From Posidonia oceanica (taxonomy: Eukaryota > Streptophyta > Magnoliopsida > Alismatales > Posidoniaceae), in NCBI GenBank assembly GCA_037176725.1, contig JAZBRS010000039.1, forward strand, positions 25,704,001-25,768,000: a DNA stretch of 64,000 nucleotides. Reading direction: 5' to 3'. Shown piece after piece: positions 22,991-32,700 of this stretch. The notes under the pieces are model-generated. The model ran no database searches. It saw only the letters and a program-made list of their open reading frames with translations, and had not been told where the DNA came from. The translations under genes were made by a program, and so were the position numbers. Each line of letters begins with the position of its first letter. Positions within the stretch are counted from its first letter, which is position 1.

Positions 22991-25900
22991 GTGGCAGACT
23001 CAAGTTCCCATCCTTCAGCAGCCACATCAGCTCCTCAAGATCAGACAGCAGTAGTGCAGGAGTCAGAGACACTCCTCTTGGCAGAACCAAGCATGCTACC
23101 AGCGGTCACAGACACATCAGTGCCACTGCCCCCATCTCTGGAGGGGCAGTCCATCAACTCAGTCGGCAGCGTGGCCCAGCCCGCTCCCTCAGCATCATCC
23201 TCAGGAATGCAGCTGGCGCAGTCCGCTCCGCATTCTCCTGACGACCTGCAGCAGCTCTCATGGCAAGACCCTATGGCGTCAGAGGCTGCGCTCTCTCAGT
23301 TACGGCCCGATACAAAAGGCCAACTGAGCACTACACTCTCCGGGCCCTTGAGCCCTCCAAAGAGCACCCCTGTTTATCCTCCAGCAGTGACCCTGGAAGC
23401 TTATTCATCAGTAGCACCGCTGGCCTGTCTATTTGGGCCTTCTATATCTGAACTGCCATCAGCGGACGCGCCCGTGAACCAGATCATGCAGACTCCAAGG
23501 GCGGCGATCCATCTTGCAGCCGGGCCAGTGCCGCAGGCCCCCGGCGCCTACTACGTCGACTCCCCCTCAGACGAGGAAGAAGGAGCGGCGATAGAAGCCC
23601 AGGTCGATTCTTGGATGTCCGACTTAGAGCTACTCTATCAAGAACAGATCAAGTCGATAACAGAAGACCTGGCAGAGCATCAAGCTGCAGAAAGGAAAGG
23701 GAAAGCCGTAGTTACGGATCCTCCTCTGCAAGAGGACCATGCTTCTATCATGGTCCTAGAAGACTCAGCAGTGCCGGACTCCCCTAGACCAGATGAGCTC
23801 ATCACTCTTCAACCTGAAGGTGGGTCTAGGTGGTTTGTGCAACCCATGCCTCACTTGAGCAATATATCGAGCGGCAGTGACCAGATCAGCCGCCAGTCCG
23901 GCGTATCCTCCACAAGCACACTAGAAGACCCAGAGGGGGGAGCATCAGCAGTAGATGCAGCAGCAGCAGAGCAGAATGTCTCAGCAGCCTCAGCAGCACA
24001 GTCAGCAGAGCAGTCAGCAGTATCAGCAGCAGAGTCAGTTGAGCCCTCAGTAGAATCAGCAGAGCACTTAGCAGAGCCAGTTAGGCCAGAGCAAACAGCA
24101 GAAGGAGTTGCTGGGACGGAGGTCGCGCACCGAGGCTACAAGAATACTCGAGTGAGCGTGACCATCCTGAAGCATCACCAGGGCCAAGCAGCGGAACACA
24201 TACACTCTTTCAACATCACAAATCCTTCTTTTGAGAAAGAGATCCTCTCAGAACATATTGCTTATGGAGAAGAGGATGATACGGGCATGGATGAGACTGA
24301 CGAACCTTTGCCCGAGTTCCGGCCCTATGACGACGACCCAGAAGGCCCCAACCTCCATGTTGAAGAGGAAACGGAGGTTGTTAACATTGGCACAGCTGAG
24401 GAAGTCAGAGAAGTTTGCATCAGTGCCCAGCTGTCCGCCCAGGCTCGAGCAGAATTCATCGCATTCCTGAAAGAATATGCGGATGTCTTCGCCTGGAGTT
24501 ATGAAGATATGGTCGGCCTTGACATAGAGATAGTGGTGCACAATTTGCCCTTAAATCCGGATGCCAAGCCAGTAAAGCAGAAACTAAGAAGATGGCGACC
24601 ACAGTGGCTGCTCATGATCAAAGAAGAGATAATGAAGCAGCTTGGAGTCAACTTTCTGAAGGTCGTTCTTTATCCTGAATGGCTGGCAAACATTGTACCT
24701 GTGCCCAAGAAGGATGGCCGAATCCGGATCTGCATCGACTACAGGGACCTGAACAAGGCGAGTCCCAAGGACGACTTTCCATTGCCCCACATTGACGTCC
24801 TAGTCGACAATACAGCAGGCCACAAAATGCTCTCCTTCATGGACGGCTTTTCTGGATACAATCAGATCAAAATGGCAGAAGAGGACATGGAAAAGACCTC
24901 ATTCATCACCCCTTGGGGAGTCTTCTGCTACCAAGTCATGCCGTTCGGCCTGAAGAATGCTGGTGCAACCTATCAGAGGGCCATGACTGCGCTATTCCAC
25001 GACCTCATGCACCAAGAAGTGGAGGTCTATGTAGACGATATGATTGCCAAAACCAAAGAGCCCGAGGATCATCTTGCCTGTCTCAGAAAGCTCTTTGACC
25101 GTCTACGGAAGTACAAGCTGCGCTTGAATCCCAAGAAGTGCGTATTCGGGGTATCTTCTGGCAAATTGCTCGGCTACATTGTTAGCCAAAGGGGGATTGA
25201 GGTGGACCCGTTGAAAGCACAAGTCATCGTGGACATGCCACCCCCTAGGACTGAAAAAGAAGTCAGAAGTCTGCTTGGGCGTTTACAATATATCAGTCGC
25301 TTCATTGCACAGCTTACGCCCATCTGCGAACCCATATTCAAGCTCTTGAGGAAGAATGTGCAGATTCACTGGAGCGAGGAGTGTCAGGCTGCATTTGCCA
25401 AGATCAAGCAGCTGTTGATCAAGCCTCCTGTCCTGGTCCCGCCTACGCCAGGGAGACCTTTGCTTCTCTACCTTTCTACCACGCAGCATTCCATGGGCGC
25501 CGTCTTGGGCCAACATGATGAATCTGGTAGAAAGGAGCGCGCCATCTACTACCTGAGCAAGAAATTTAATGAATGCGAAGCCAGGTACACAACACTAGAG
25601 AAGACCTGCTTGTCACTTGTCTGGGCTGCACAGAAGCTGAGACACTACCTGATGGCATACCCAGTGCAGCTCTTATGCCGGCATGATCCTATCAAGTTCC
25701 TCTTTCAGAAGCCGGCCATGGTGGGCAGATGTGCCAAGTGGCAGGTGTTATTGTCCCAGTACGACATCACCTTCGTCACACAGAAATCCATGAAGGGTCA
25801 AGCAATGGCAGACCATCTTGCTGACCTCCCTCTGCCTGAATACCAACCCCTCCAAACGCAGTTCCCTGATGAAGACATTCTCTTTGCAATGGAGGACTCT

Positions 25901-27655
25901 GAGCAGAAAGATCCTGAAGAAGCAGAGGAATGGCAGCTCTACTTTGATGGTGCAGTCAACAAGAAAGGCCGAGGCGTAGGCGCAGTGCTGACCACGCCCC
26001 AAGGACAAATGACTCCTTTCGCGAGGAAGCTGACTTTCACCTGCACAAACAACGAAGCAGAATACGAAGCGTGCATCCTGGGGTTGAAAGTCGCCCTCGA
26101 GCATGAGGCGCAGAAGCTGCATGTGCACGGCGATGCCATGCTGGTGATTTCTCATGTGAACGGCGATTGGAAGACAAAAGATCCCAAGCTTGTGCCGTAT
26201 CACGAACACCTGCTGAGGCTGATGGAAAAATTCAAGAGCATCCGCTTCATGTACCTGAACAGAGCAAAGAACGCGTATGCAGACGCGCTAGCAACTCTGG
26301 CATCTTGGCTCACCATTTCAGAAGACAGAACTGTGGATGTATCAGTCACTCGCATTGAACAGCCTGCATACTGCATGAGCATAGAAGAAGCGGATCCCGC
26401 AGAGGGGCAGCCCTGGTATCAAGACATAAAATCTTTTTTGGAATCTGGAAGCTTTCCTCCTGATACCACAGCAACAGACAAGAGGACTCTGGCGCGTCTG
26501 GCGTCAAAGTATGTGTTAGGGGCCGGGCAGCTGTACAGAAGGTCGTACAATCAGATGCTACTGCGCTGCCTGAACAAATCGGAGGCTGACACGCTGATGC
26601 TTCAAGTGCATGCGGGGACCTGTGGCCCGCACAAGAACGGCGTCTTCCTGGCCAAGAAGATCATGCTGCAAGGTTATTTCTGGCAAACCATGGAAGCCGA
26701 CTGCTGCCGGTTCGTGCGTAGATGCCACAACTGTCAAATCCATGGAAACTTTATCAAGGCCCCTCCACATCAGCTGCACAACATGTCTTCGCCATGGCCT
26801 TTCTCCACCTGGGGGATCGATGTCATCGGCGCCATCCACCCTGCTGCTTCAAATGGTCATCGTTACATTCTGGTAGCGATCGATTACTTTACCAAGTGGG
26901 TGGAAGCAGCCTCTTACAGGACAGTCACCGCTGCGGCAACAGAAAAATTTATCAGAAACAATATTGTTGCCCGATATGGGGTCCCGCACTCTGTCATCTC
27001 TGATAACGGCTCAAACTTTATTGCCAAAAGGATCGAAGAATACCTGCAAAGTCTCAAGATCAAGCACCATCGATCCTCGCCTTATCGGCCTCAGATGAAC
27101 GGAGCAGTGGAGTCTGCAAACAAGAATATTGTCAAGATCCTGAAGAAAATGGCAGAAATCCACAAGGATTGGCACGACAAGCTCCCGTACGCGCCCTGGG
27201 CGTACAGGACATCAATCCGGACCTCTACAGGAGCCACCCCGTACTCTCTGGTGTACGGCATGGAAGCGGTGTTACCTGTTGAAGTGGAGATCCCCTCCTT
27301 GCGGATCCTGCAGGAAGCTGAGTTGGAAGAAGCAGAATGGGTCGAAGACCGCTGCGTCCAACTGAACTTGATTGATGAGCGCAGATTGCAAGCCATGCAC
27401 AACGCTCACTGCTATCAGAAGCGGATGGCCAGAGCATTCTTGAAGAAGGTCCAGCCCAGAAGCTTCCAGCCAGGGGACCTTGTCTTGCGCGCCATTCATT
27501 TGCCTGACGGTCGAGGGAAATTCCGACCCAATTGGCGTGGCCCCTTTGTGGTCAGGCAGATCCTTTCGGGAGGCGCTGTAACTCTTGAGGATATGGACTG
27601 GGTCGAGCAGTCTGAGCCCGTCAACCTCTGCTATCTGAAAAAGTACTATCAGTAG
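22991..27655 (+). CDS. pol: E1 pol: reverse transcriptase, two RNase H domains, integrase
   Basis: 1554 codons, in the same frame as pro (open from 22940; first listed codon is GTG). Residues 1-460 are an Ala/Ser/Gln/Glu-rich spacer. RT: VPKKDGRIRICIDYRDLNKA (~571-590), FMDGFSGYNQI with catalytic Asp ~618, and YVDD at 680-683. The RT-linked RNase H spans ~825-960 (ERAIYYLSKKF). A second RNase H follows (~981-1105: LYFDGAVNKKG, NNEAEYEACILGL, ADALATLAS), the hallmark of the Tat/Ogre group. Integrase: HHCC zinc finger (~1207-1253), then D1277, D1338 and E1374, giving the exact D,D-35-E spacing, then a GPFVV-containing C-terminal domain (~1515-1525). All catalytic residues are present and there is no internal stop. 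It copies the RNA to DNA and inserts it. Confidence 0.95.
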   Translation: MADSSSHPSAATSAPQDQTAVVQESETLLLAEPSMLPAVTDTSVPLPPSLEGQSINSVGSVAQPAPSASSSGMQLAQSAPHSPDDLQQLSWQDPMASEAALSQLRPDTKGQLSTTLSGPLSPPKSTPVYPPAVTLEAYSSVAPLACLFGPSISELPSADAPVNQIMQTPRAAIHLAAGPVPQAPGAYYVDSPSDEEEGAAIEAQVDSWMSDLELLYQEQIKSITEDLAEHQAAERKGKAVVTDPPLQEDHASIMVLEDSAVPDSPRPDELITLQPEGGSRWFVQPMPHLSNISSGSDQISRQSGVSSTSTLEDPEGGASAVDAAAAEQNVSAASAAQSAEQSAVSAAESVEPSVESAEHLAEPVRPEQTAEGVAGTEVAHRGYKNTRVSVTILKHHQGQAAEHIHSFNITNPSFEKEILSEHIAYGEEDDTGMDETDEPLPEFRPYDDDPEGPNLHVEEETEVVNIGTAEEVREVCISAQLSAQARAEFIAFLKEYADVFAWSYEDMVGLDIEIVVHNLPLNPDAKPVKQKLRRWRPQWLLMIKEEIMKQLGVNFLKVVLYPEWLANIVPVPKKDGRIRICIDYRDLNKASPKDDFPLPHIDVLVDNTAGHKMLSFMDGFSGYNQIKMAEEDMEKTSFITPWGVFCYQVMPFGLKNAGATYQRAMTALFHDLMHQEVEVYVDDMIAKTKEPEDHLACLRKLFDRLRKYKLRLNPKKCVFGVSSGKLLGYIVSQRGIEVDPLKAQVIVDMPPPRTEKEVRSLLGRLQYISRFIAQLTPICEPIFKLLRKNVQIHWSEECQAAFAKIKQLLIKPPVLVPPTPGRPLLLYLSTTQHSMGAVLGQHDESGRKERAIYYLSKKFNECEARYTTLEKTCLSLVWAAQKLRHYLMAYPVQLLCRHDPIKFLFQKPAMVGRCAKWQVLLSQYDITFVTQKSMKGQAMADHLADLPLPEYQPLQTQFPDEDILFAMEDSEQKDPEEAEEWQLYFDGAVNKKGRGVGAVLTTPQGQMTPFARKLTFTCTNNEAEYEACILGLKVALEHEAQKLHVHGDAMLVISHVNGDWKTKDPKLVPYHEHLLRLMEKFKSIRFMYLNRAKNAYADALATLASWLTISEDRTVDVSVTRIEQPAYCMSIEEADPAEGQPWYQDIKSFLESGSFPPDTTATDKRTLARLASKYVLGAGQLYRRSYNQMLLRCLNKSEADTLMLQVHAGTCGPHKNGVFLAKKIMLQGYFWQTMEADCCRFVRRCHNCQIHGNFIKAPPHQLHNMSSPWPFSTWGIDVIGAIHPAASNGHRYILVAIDYFTKWVEAASYRTVTAAATEKFIRNNIVARYGVPHSVISDNGSNFIAKRIEEYLQSLKIKHHRSSPYRPQMNGAVESANKNIVKILKKMAEIHKDWHDKLPYAPWAYRTSIRTSTGATPYSLVYGMEAVLPVEVEIPSLRILQEAELEEAEWVEDRCVQLNLIDERRLQAMHNAHCYQKRMARAFLKKVQPRSFQPGDLVLRAIHLPDGRGKFRPNWRGPFVVRQILSGGAVTLEDMDWVEQSEPVNLCYLKKYYQ

Positions 27656-29148
27656 CCGAAAGCGGCCGCGTTGCAGATGCCCTTCTCTCACCTATACTTG
27701 CATTCTCGCCTTCTTGCCTCAACTCTACTTCAAATCATCATCGTCATCCTCTCAGCTCTTGCACTCTTTTCAAATCATCATCATCGTCATCTCAAAACAC
27801 CGCATCTTTTGCCCGGTGATGACAACCGGAAGTGCTTGCCTGCTCTGGAAAGAGTCACCCTGCCTCACCTGGTACTACTTAGATGTCTTCGCAAGTGAGG
27901 GAGCCACCACCAATAAGGACAGGCGATATGCCTAATCTCACAAGGACATACGCCTCTGAGGGAGAAAAAATGTTAGGTTGTGAGCTTGAAAAAAGTGAGA
28001 ATAGACATCTAGGTTTGGGCACATCCAAGGAACAGAAGATGAAGACAGAAGCTGGCCCTAGAGATAGGGGTGTGCAGTCTAACCCTGCTCCTTCTACCCT
28101 TCACATAGCAGACCCAAAGCCTAAATCCGTTACAATTCAAGCACCCTTCTTTTGCCACCAGAATGGAGATAGCAAAAGCTTGAAAAAAAAGAAGAAGAAA
28201 AAAGGATCAAGCAAAAAAAGAAGAGGAAAAAAAGAGAGATAGAACAAAAACAAAAACAAAAAAAAAGAGAAAAGCAAACAAAGCAAAAAACAAAAGAAGA
28301 GGAAAAGGGCAAAGGTAGCCCGAAAAACACAGGCACCGCTATCCCCCATACTTTACTAGAGATCCCCAGCATGCCAAGCTTGGAAAAAGGGGTCTACCAC
28401 ATCCTCCCAAGAGCAAACACATACCTTCTCCTAGCTAGGGGCAGAGAAAGACTGCATACCTATGAGGGAGAAACCTTTCAAAAAAAAAAAGAGAGAGCTG
28501 AAAGAATAGGTGTAGGTCCTGAGAGTGCGGCCAGTAGCCTGTCCTTACCACATCACCACCTGTATAAAGCCAACAACCTGTTCCGGAGCCCCACCAATAA
28601 GCCGAGAGTCTGAGTAGGGTCCAGTGAGTCAAGGGCCACTCCCTTCCTCTACAGCAGGCACCAAAGCACTCCGTATGCTGAGGGCACCCTAGCATACCCA
28701 TCCACCCTAGCATACCCATCCACCCTAGCATACTTATTCATCTAGTAATATTCTTGTCATCATAAGCATATCACTAGCATCTTGCATTCATGCATCTTCT
28801 TTCTTTCCTTTCCTCTTCCATCAATCTCTCCGCTCTGCAACACGCTCAGGCCCTGAGGCAGTACTTCTCCCCAGCAGAGCCGCATCGATGACACTCAAGC
28901 TGCGCTGGTCCAGATCTCCTGCCAGCCCTCGCCACCGCATTCGCCGGACTGCTGCCAACTCCCCTGTTTATCAGTGTTCAATTGCTATGTTCTGTTATCA
29001 CTTTGCAAGATTGTATGATGGAACTACATTTTCAGTCTCAGTTTCTGCTTGTTGTCAGTGATTACATACCTGCGAGATCTGACTGTTTATTGATAGCAGG
29101 TACCTTCAAGCCTTGCAGTAATCAGCCTGTCTTCTGCAATCAAGTACA
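27656..29148 (+). other. E1 spacer between pol and the extra ORF
   Basis: 1.5 kb with no supported coding. It contains TCATCATC runs (27735-27795), an A-rich block of AAAAAG words (28175-28300), a TATA-like TATAAA at 28563-28568, and a 17-bp CATACCCATCCACCCTAG-type repeat three times (28685-28735). Pyrimidine-AG sites before 29149 could serve as splice acceptors for the extra ORF, but none is conserved elsewhere in the window to test this. Confidence 0.5.
28563..28568 (+). promoter_or_regulatory. Possible internal TATA box upstream of the extra ORF
   Basis: CTGTATAAAGCC is a good plant TATA match about 580 bp upstream of ATG 29149. An internal promoter would let the downstream ORF be expressed apart from gag-pol. 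Single TATA matches are common by chance, so this is weak. Confidence 0.25.
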
Positions 29149-30351
29149 ATGGGTTTTCCTACTCTGCTGACTCCCGCACATTGCTCGGAAACCCTGCGAG
29201 AATGGATCGGCAGGCTCACTCAAGTAGACTGTGAACAGTTGCGCCTGTGGGGTATACCAACCAAGCTGCTAAAGGCTGCTGATGTGGAGGTCAGCCGCCA
29301 CCTTCTGTGTGCCGCCGCGAGATTCTGGAAGCCGGCGCATCATGTCTTCCGCTTCAACAAGACTGAGCTGACACCTACACTGGAAGAGGTGCGTTGGATC
29401 TGCGGCTTTTCAAAGATCTTGGGGTCGCCTGTTTTCATGAGGTGCGACGGATATCTCCGGGTCCTGAACCAACTGACTGGACTCTCCACTCAAGACTGCC
29501 AACAAAAGCTAATCTGCACCAGTAGACAAGAGCCTATGCTTCGCCTTGCACACTTTGATGATATCTTGAACAAGCGTGCTGACCTCGGAGATGAGCTGTG
29601 GCTCCGAGGGTTCGTCATCCGCTTTCTGGGCGAACTAATCTTTACTCATGGCCGATTGACAGTGGCCATCGAGGTCGCAGAGATTGCATTAGCTGTGGTG
29701 ACCCAGCACATAGATCTGGCACCAGTTGTCTTGGCAGAGACTTATCGTGGGCTGGACCGCATTTCTCATCGTTGCCGCCACTTCCACGGTTGCGGAGCAC
29801 TCATACAAGTCTGGCTAACCGCACACTTGGAGATGGACCCTCTGCGCCCTCAAGTGCATGCTTTCGAAGCTTACTGCAGCAGAGCCCGTACCAGAGCAGA
29901 CAAGAGCGTCAAAGAAGAGTACGAGAGGCTGTCAGCACTGACTGACGACGCTGTGATTTGGCGCATCATTCCCTCTGCAGCAGAGCCATTCACAATCTTC
30001 TTCAGCGCGCGTGATACGCGGCTGATCATTCTTCCAGGCTTCACAGCAGGCGTAGAGTACCATCCAATCAGGGTCATGCGCCAGTTTAGCTTCCGGCAGG
30101 GCGCCTTCATTGACAGGACAGTGCCCAAGCTTCTACAGACTTACCCTCTCAGCACCACTGCCCCAACTAAGAAGCATGCTAGTCTGATGCAGCATGGGGT
30201 CCAATCTACAGACGTTGCAGCTGTGAGAGGTACTGGATGCACCCCTGATTATGAAGCGGAAGTCCGACAGCTCTGGCCAATCACTAAAGTCCCGCCAGGC
30301 GGCCCCTTATTCCCCGACTCTAGGCAGCCGAAGAAGGCCCGGGTTGACTAG
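29149..30351 (+). CDS. Extra ORF: DUF7745 / plant-mobile-domain-like protein carried by E1
   Basis: Intact 400-codon ORF from ATG 29149 to TAG 30349-30351, 1.5 kb after pol and on the same strand. It resembles the DUF7745 / plant mobile domain proteins of plants: a helical N-terminal part (AAARFWKPAHHVFRFNKTEL, ~52-71), LTPTLEEVRWICGFS (~71-85), a hydrophobic helix series, and APVVLAETYRGLDRI plus CGALIQVWLTAHLEMD (~190-230), which is the family's typical AET-R-L block followed by LL-VW. A conserved IRVMRQFSFRQG block is at ~305-316. The C terminus (RQPKKARVD) is basic and could be a nuclear localisation signal. Such domains occur in host chromatin-silencing proteins and in several transposons; the role here is unknown. 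It has no stop although gag-pro does. Confidence 0.7.
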   Translation: MGFPTLLTPAHCSETLREWIGRLTQVDCEQLRLWGIPTKLLKAADVEVSRHLLCAAARFWKPAHHVFRFNKTELTPTLEEVRWICGFSKILGSPVFMRCDGYLRVLNQLTGLSTQDCQQKLICTSRQEPMLRLAHFDDILNKRADLGDELWLRGFVIRFLGELIFTHGRLTVAIEVAEIALAVVTQHIDLAPVVLAETYRGLDRISHRCRHFHGCGALIQVWLTAHLEMDPLRPQVHAFEAYCSRARTRADKSVKEEYERLSALTDDAVIWRIIPSAAEPFTIFFSARDTRLIILPGFTAGVEYHPIRVMRQFSFRQGAFIDRTVPKLLQTYPLSTTAPTKKHASLMQHGVQSTDVAAVRGTGCTPDYEAEVRQLWPITKVPPGGPLFPDSRQPKKARVD

Positions 30352-30660
30352 GCCCTTGTGCGATCATCATGTGGTCTTCTTTCAAATTGTGCTGTGCATT
30401 TCTGGCTTGCCTCAGACATTGTACTTATCAAGCTAAATCAATGGAAACTGTTTCTGCTTTCTGTTTGCACATCAAGACTCTTGGCTGCGTTGCATATCAT
30501 CATCATCATTATCTTGGGCCCTCTAATCAGACTTGCAGACATCTCAACGCGGCGAAGCCCTCAGCACCCAATCTGGAGCCCAGAGCATCCGCAGGCCTGC
30601 GACACCAAGCTCCGCCGTCCGGCGTCCCCAGCTGGTCATCCCCAGCTGGACCGCTGTCCC
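30352..30660 (+). other. E1 3' untranslated region, first part
   Basis: About 300 bp after the extra ORF with no coding potential that I can support. It contains a TCATCATCATCATTATC run (30498-30514) and leads into the hairpin-rich repeats. Confidence 0.4.
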
Positions 30661-31500
30661 TTGCAGGCTGGCACCCCAAACTGCCCGGTGAAAGGTCCGT
30701 CAACCTATTATCCTCCTCAGCTGTTCATCCTTAGCTGAGTCCCTTGCGGGCTAGCACCCCAAACTGCTCGGCGATGGGTTCGTCAACCTATCATCCATCC
30801 ACTCGCCTGTCTATCTTTGCATCCTGATGCCAAGGGCGCACTGGCCATCCCCTGGTATCATCCTGATACCAGGGGCATCTTTTGGTCTCCCGGTGGCATC
30901 ATCCCCAGCTGATCATCCCCAGCTGAGTCCTCTTCTCTGCTGGTCATCCCCAGCTGAGTCCCCAGTTGGTCGCCCCAGCTGGATCCTTATCTCTGCGGGC
31001 TGGCACCCCAAACTGCTCGGCGAAAGGTCCGTCAACCTGACACTCATCTCGGCTGGTCATCCCCAGCTGAGTCCCCAGTTGGTCGCCCCAGCTGGATCCT
31101 TATCTCTGCGGGCTGGCACCCCAAACTGCTCGACGAAAGGTCCGTCAACCTGACACTCTTCTCGGCTGGTCACCCCAGTCGAGTCCCCAGCTGGTCGCCC
31201 CCAGCTGGATCATTATCTCTGCGGGATGGTACCCCAAACTGCTCGGCGAAAGGTCCGTCAACCTGACACTCTTCTCGGCTGGTCATCCCCAGCTGATCGC
31301 CCTCAGCTGAATCCCTTGCGGGCTGGTACCCCAAACTACTCGTCTGACAAGCACGACACTCTTGTCATCACTCTCTGCTTTCGATGCCATGGACGCGCTG
31401 GCCAACCCCTGGTGTCATCCCGACACCAGGGGCATCTTTTAATCGCCCCATGGTATCATTCTCTCCCCCTTTCCCCTATGACGTTCCTGGCGTCATAGGG
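30660..31500 (+). repeat. E1 hairpin repeats, GGCTGG...GGTCCGTCAACC type
   Basis: About five imperfect ~110-120-bp units. Each has GGCTGGCACCCCAAACTGCTCGGCG, then GGTCCGTCAACC (hairpin-capable), then one or two CAGCTGG-TCATC-CCCAGCTG inverted repeats. Interspersed are longer perfect hairpins: CCCCTGGTATCA/TGATACCAGGGG at 30849-30875, CCCCTGGTGTC/GACACCAGGGG near 31407-31433, and CCCTATGACG/CGTCATAGGG near 31474-31500. Homologous units occur in E2 (48410-48620 and 50030-50940). Confidence 0.8.
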
Positions 31501-31515
31501 ATGGTTTCTTCTCAT

Positions 31516-31735
31516 CATTCCCTTACCCCTTCTTTGCCGGCTGATAAGTCCGATATCTTATCATTCTCATCATTCCCTTACCCCTTCTTTGCCGGCCGAT
31601 AAGTCCGATATCTTATCATTCTCATCATTCCCTTACCCCTTCTTTGCCGGCCGATAAGTCCGATATCTTATCATTCTCATCATTCCCTTACCCCTTCTTT
31701 GCCGGCCGATAAGTCCGATATCTTATCATTCTCAT
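31516..31735 (+). repeat. 55-bp tandem repeat, four copies
   Basis: Four nearly identical 55-bp units starting at 31516, 31571, 31626 and 31681. Each carries GATAAG-TCCGATAT-CTTATC, a 6-bp stem with an 8-nt loop, so the array would form four evenly spaced hairpins. Confidence 0.9.
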
Positions 31736-32098
31736 CATGCTCTCATCCCCCTCTTTAGCTTAGCCTCTCATCATGCTCTTATCCCCCTCTTTAGCTTAGC
31801 CTCTCATCATGATCTCATCCCCCTCTTTAGATTAATTTCTCATCATGATCTCATCCCCCTCTTTAGATTAATTTCTCATCATGATTTCATCCCCCTCTTT
31901 AGATTAATTTCTCATCATGATCTCATCCCCCTCTTTAGATTAACTTCTCATCATGATCTCATCCCCCTCTCTAGATTAATTTCTCATCATGCTCTCATCC
32001 CCCTCTTTAGCTTAGCTTCTCATCATGATCTCACCCCCCTCTTCAGCTTAACTTCTCATCATGATCTCATCCCCCTCTTTAGATCAACTTCTCATCAT
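31736..32098 (+). repeat. 36-bp tandem repeat, about ten copies
   Basis: About ten units of ~36 bp of the form CTCATCATGATCTCATCCCCCTCTTTAGATTAATTT with small variations (GATTAATTT versus GCTTAGCCT). TCATCATGA is near-palindromic. There is no coding potential. Confidence 0.85.
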
Positions 32099-32154
32099 TA
32101 CCTCATCCCCTCTTTGCGGCCGATAAGTCCGATATCCCTCATCATTGCGCGTTT

Positions 32155-32700
32155 CCAGTTGATAGGTCTGTAAACTATCCGCTGGTTGACAGGACCGTAA
32201 ACTGTCGCTCCAGTTGATAGGTCTGTAAACTATCCACCAGTTGGTAGGACTGTAAACTACCACGCGCAATCATGTTATACGGCTGACATCCAGTAATTGT
32301 CCCTCGCAATGCTGTTTCCAGTTGATAGGACTGTAAACTATCCTCCAGTTGATAGGTCTGTAAACTATCTGCCGGTTGACAGGACCGTAAACTGTCGCTC
32401 CAGATGATAGACTGTAAACTATCCGGCATTGCGTTATACGGCTGATATCCAGTAACTATCCCTCATGGTTTGTGGGTTTTCAGTTGATAGGACTGTAAAC
32501 TATCCTCCAGTTGATAGGTCTGTAAACTATCCACCGGTTGACAGGACCGTAAACTATCGCTAGGCTGATACTCCTAAACTATCACCCACAACCATGTTAT
32601 ACGGCTGATATCCAGTAACTATCACTCACAACTGCTCCGGTTGACAGGACCGTAAACTGTCACTCCCGGTTGATAGGACCGTAAACTATCCGGACGATAA
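32155..32700 (+). repeat. Array of short covarying hairpins, GACCGTAAA loop type
   Basis: About 17 units of 25-30 bp, each a 5-bp stem closed by a loop near GACCGTAAA or GTCTGTAAA. Examples: GATAG...CTATC at 32161-32179, GACAG...CTGTC at 32188-32206, GGTAG...CTACC at 32243-32261. The last unit is GATAAG...CTTATC near 32696-32716. Most begin after CCGGTT or CCAGTT. Interleaved are GTTATACGGCTGATATCCAG words. Confidence 0.85.

Noticed and set aside
22936..23018. An 83-nt pro-pol intron removing the TGA
   Set aside because: GTGAGT is a good donor, but the acceptors checked (23018, 23030) do not restore the reading frame, and M lacks the donor.
31516..32098. CRISPR-like direct repeats
   Set aside because: Units are head-to-tail tandem copies without unique spacers, in plant retrotransposon 3' UTR.
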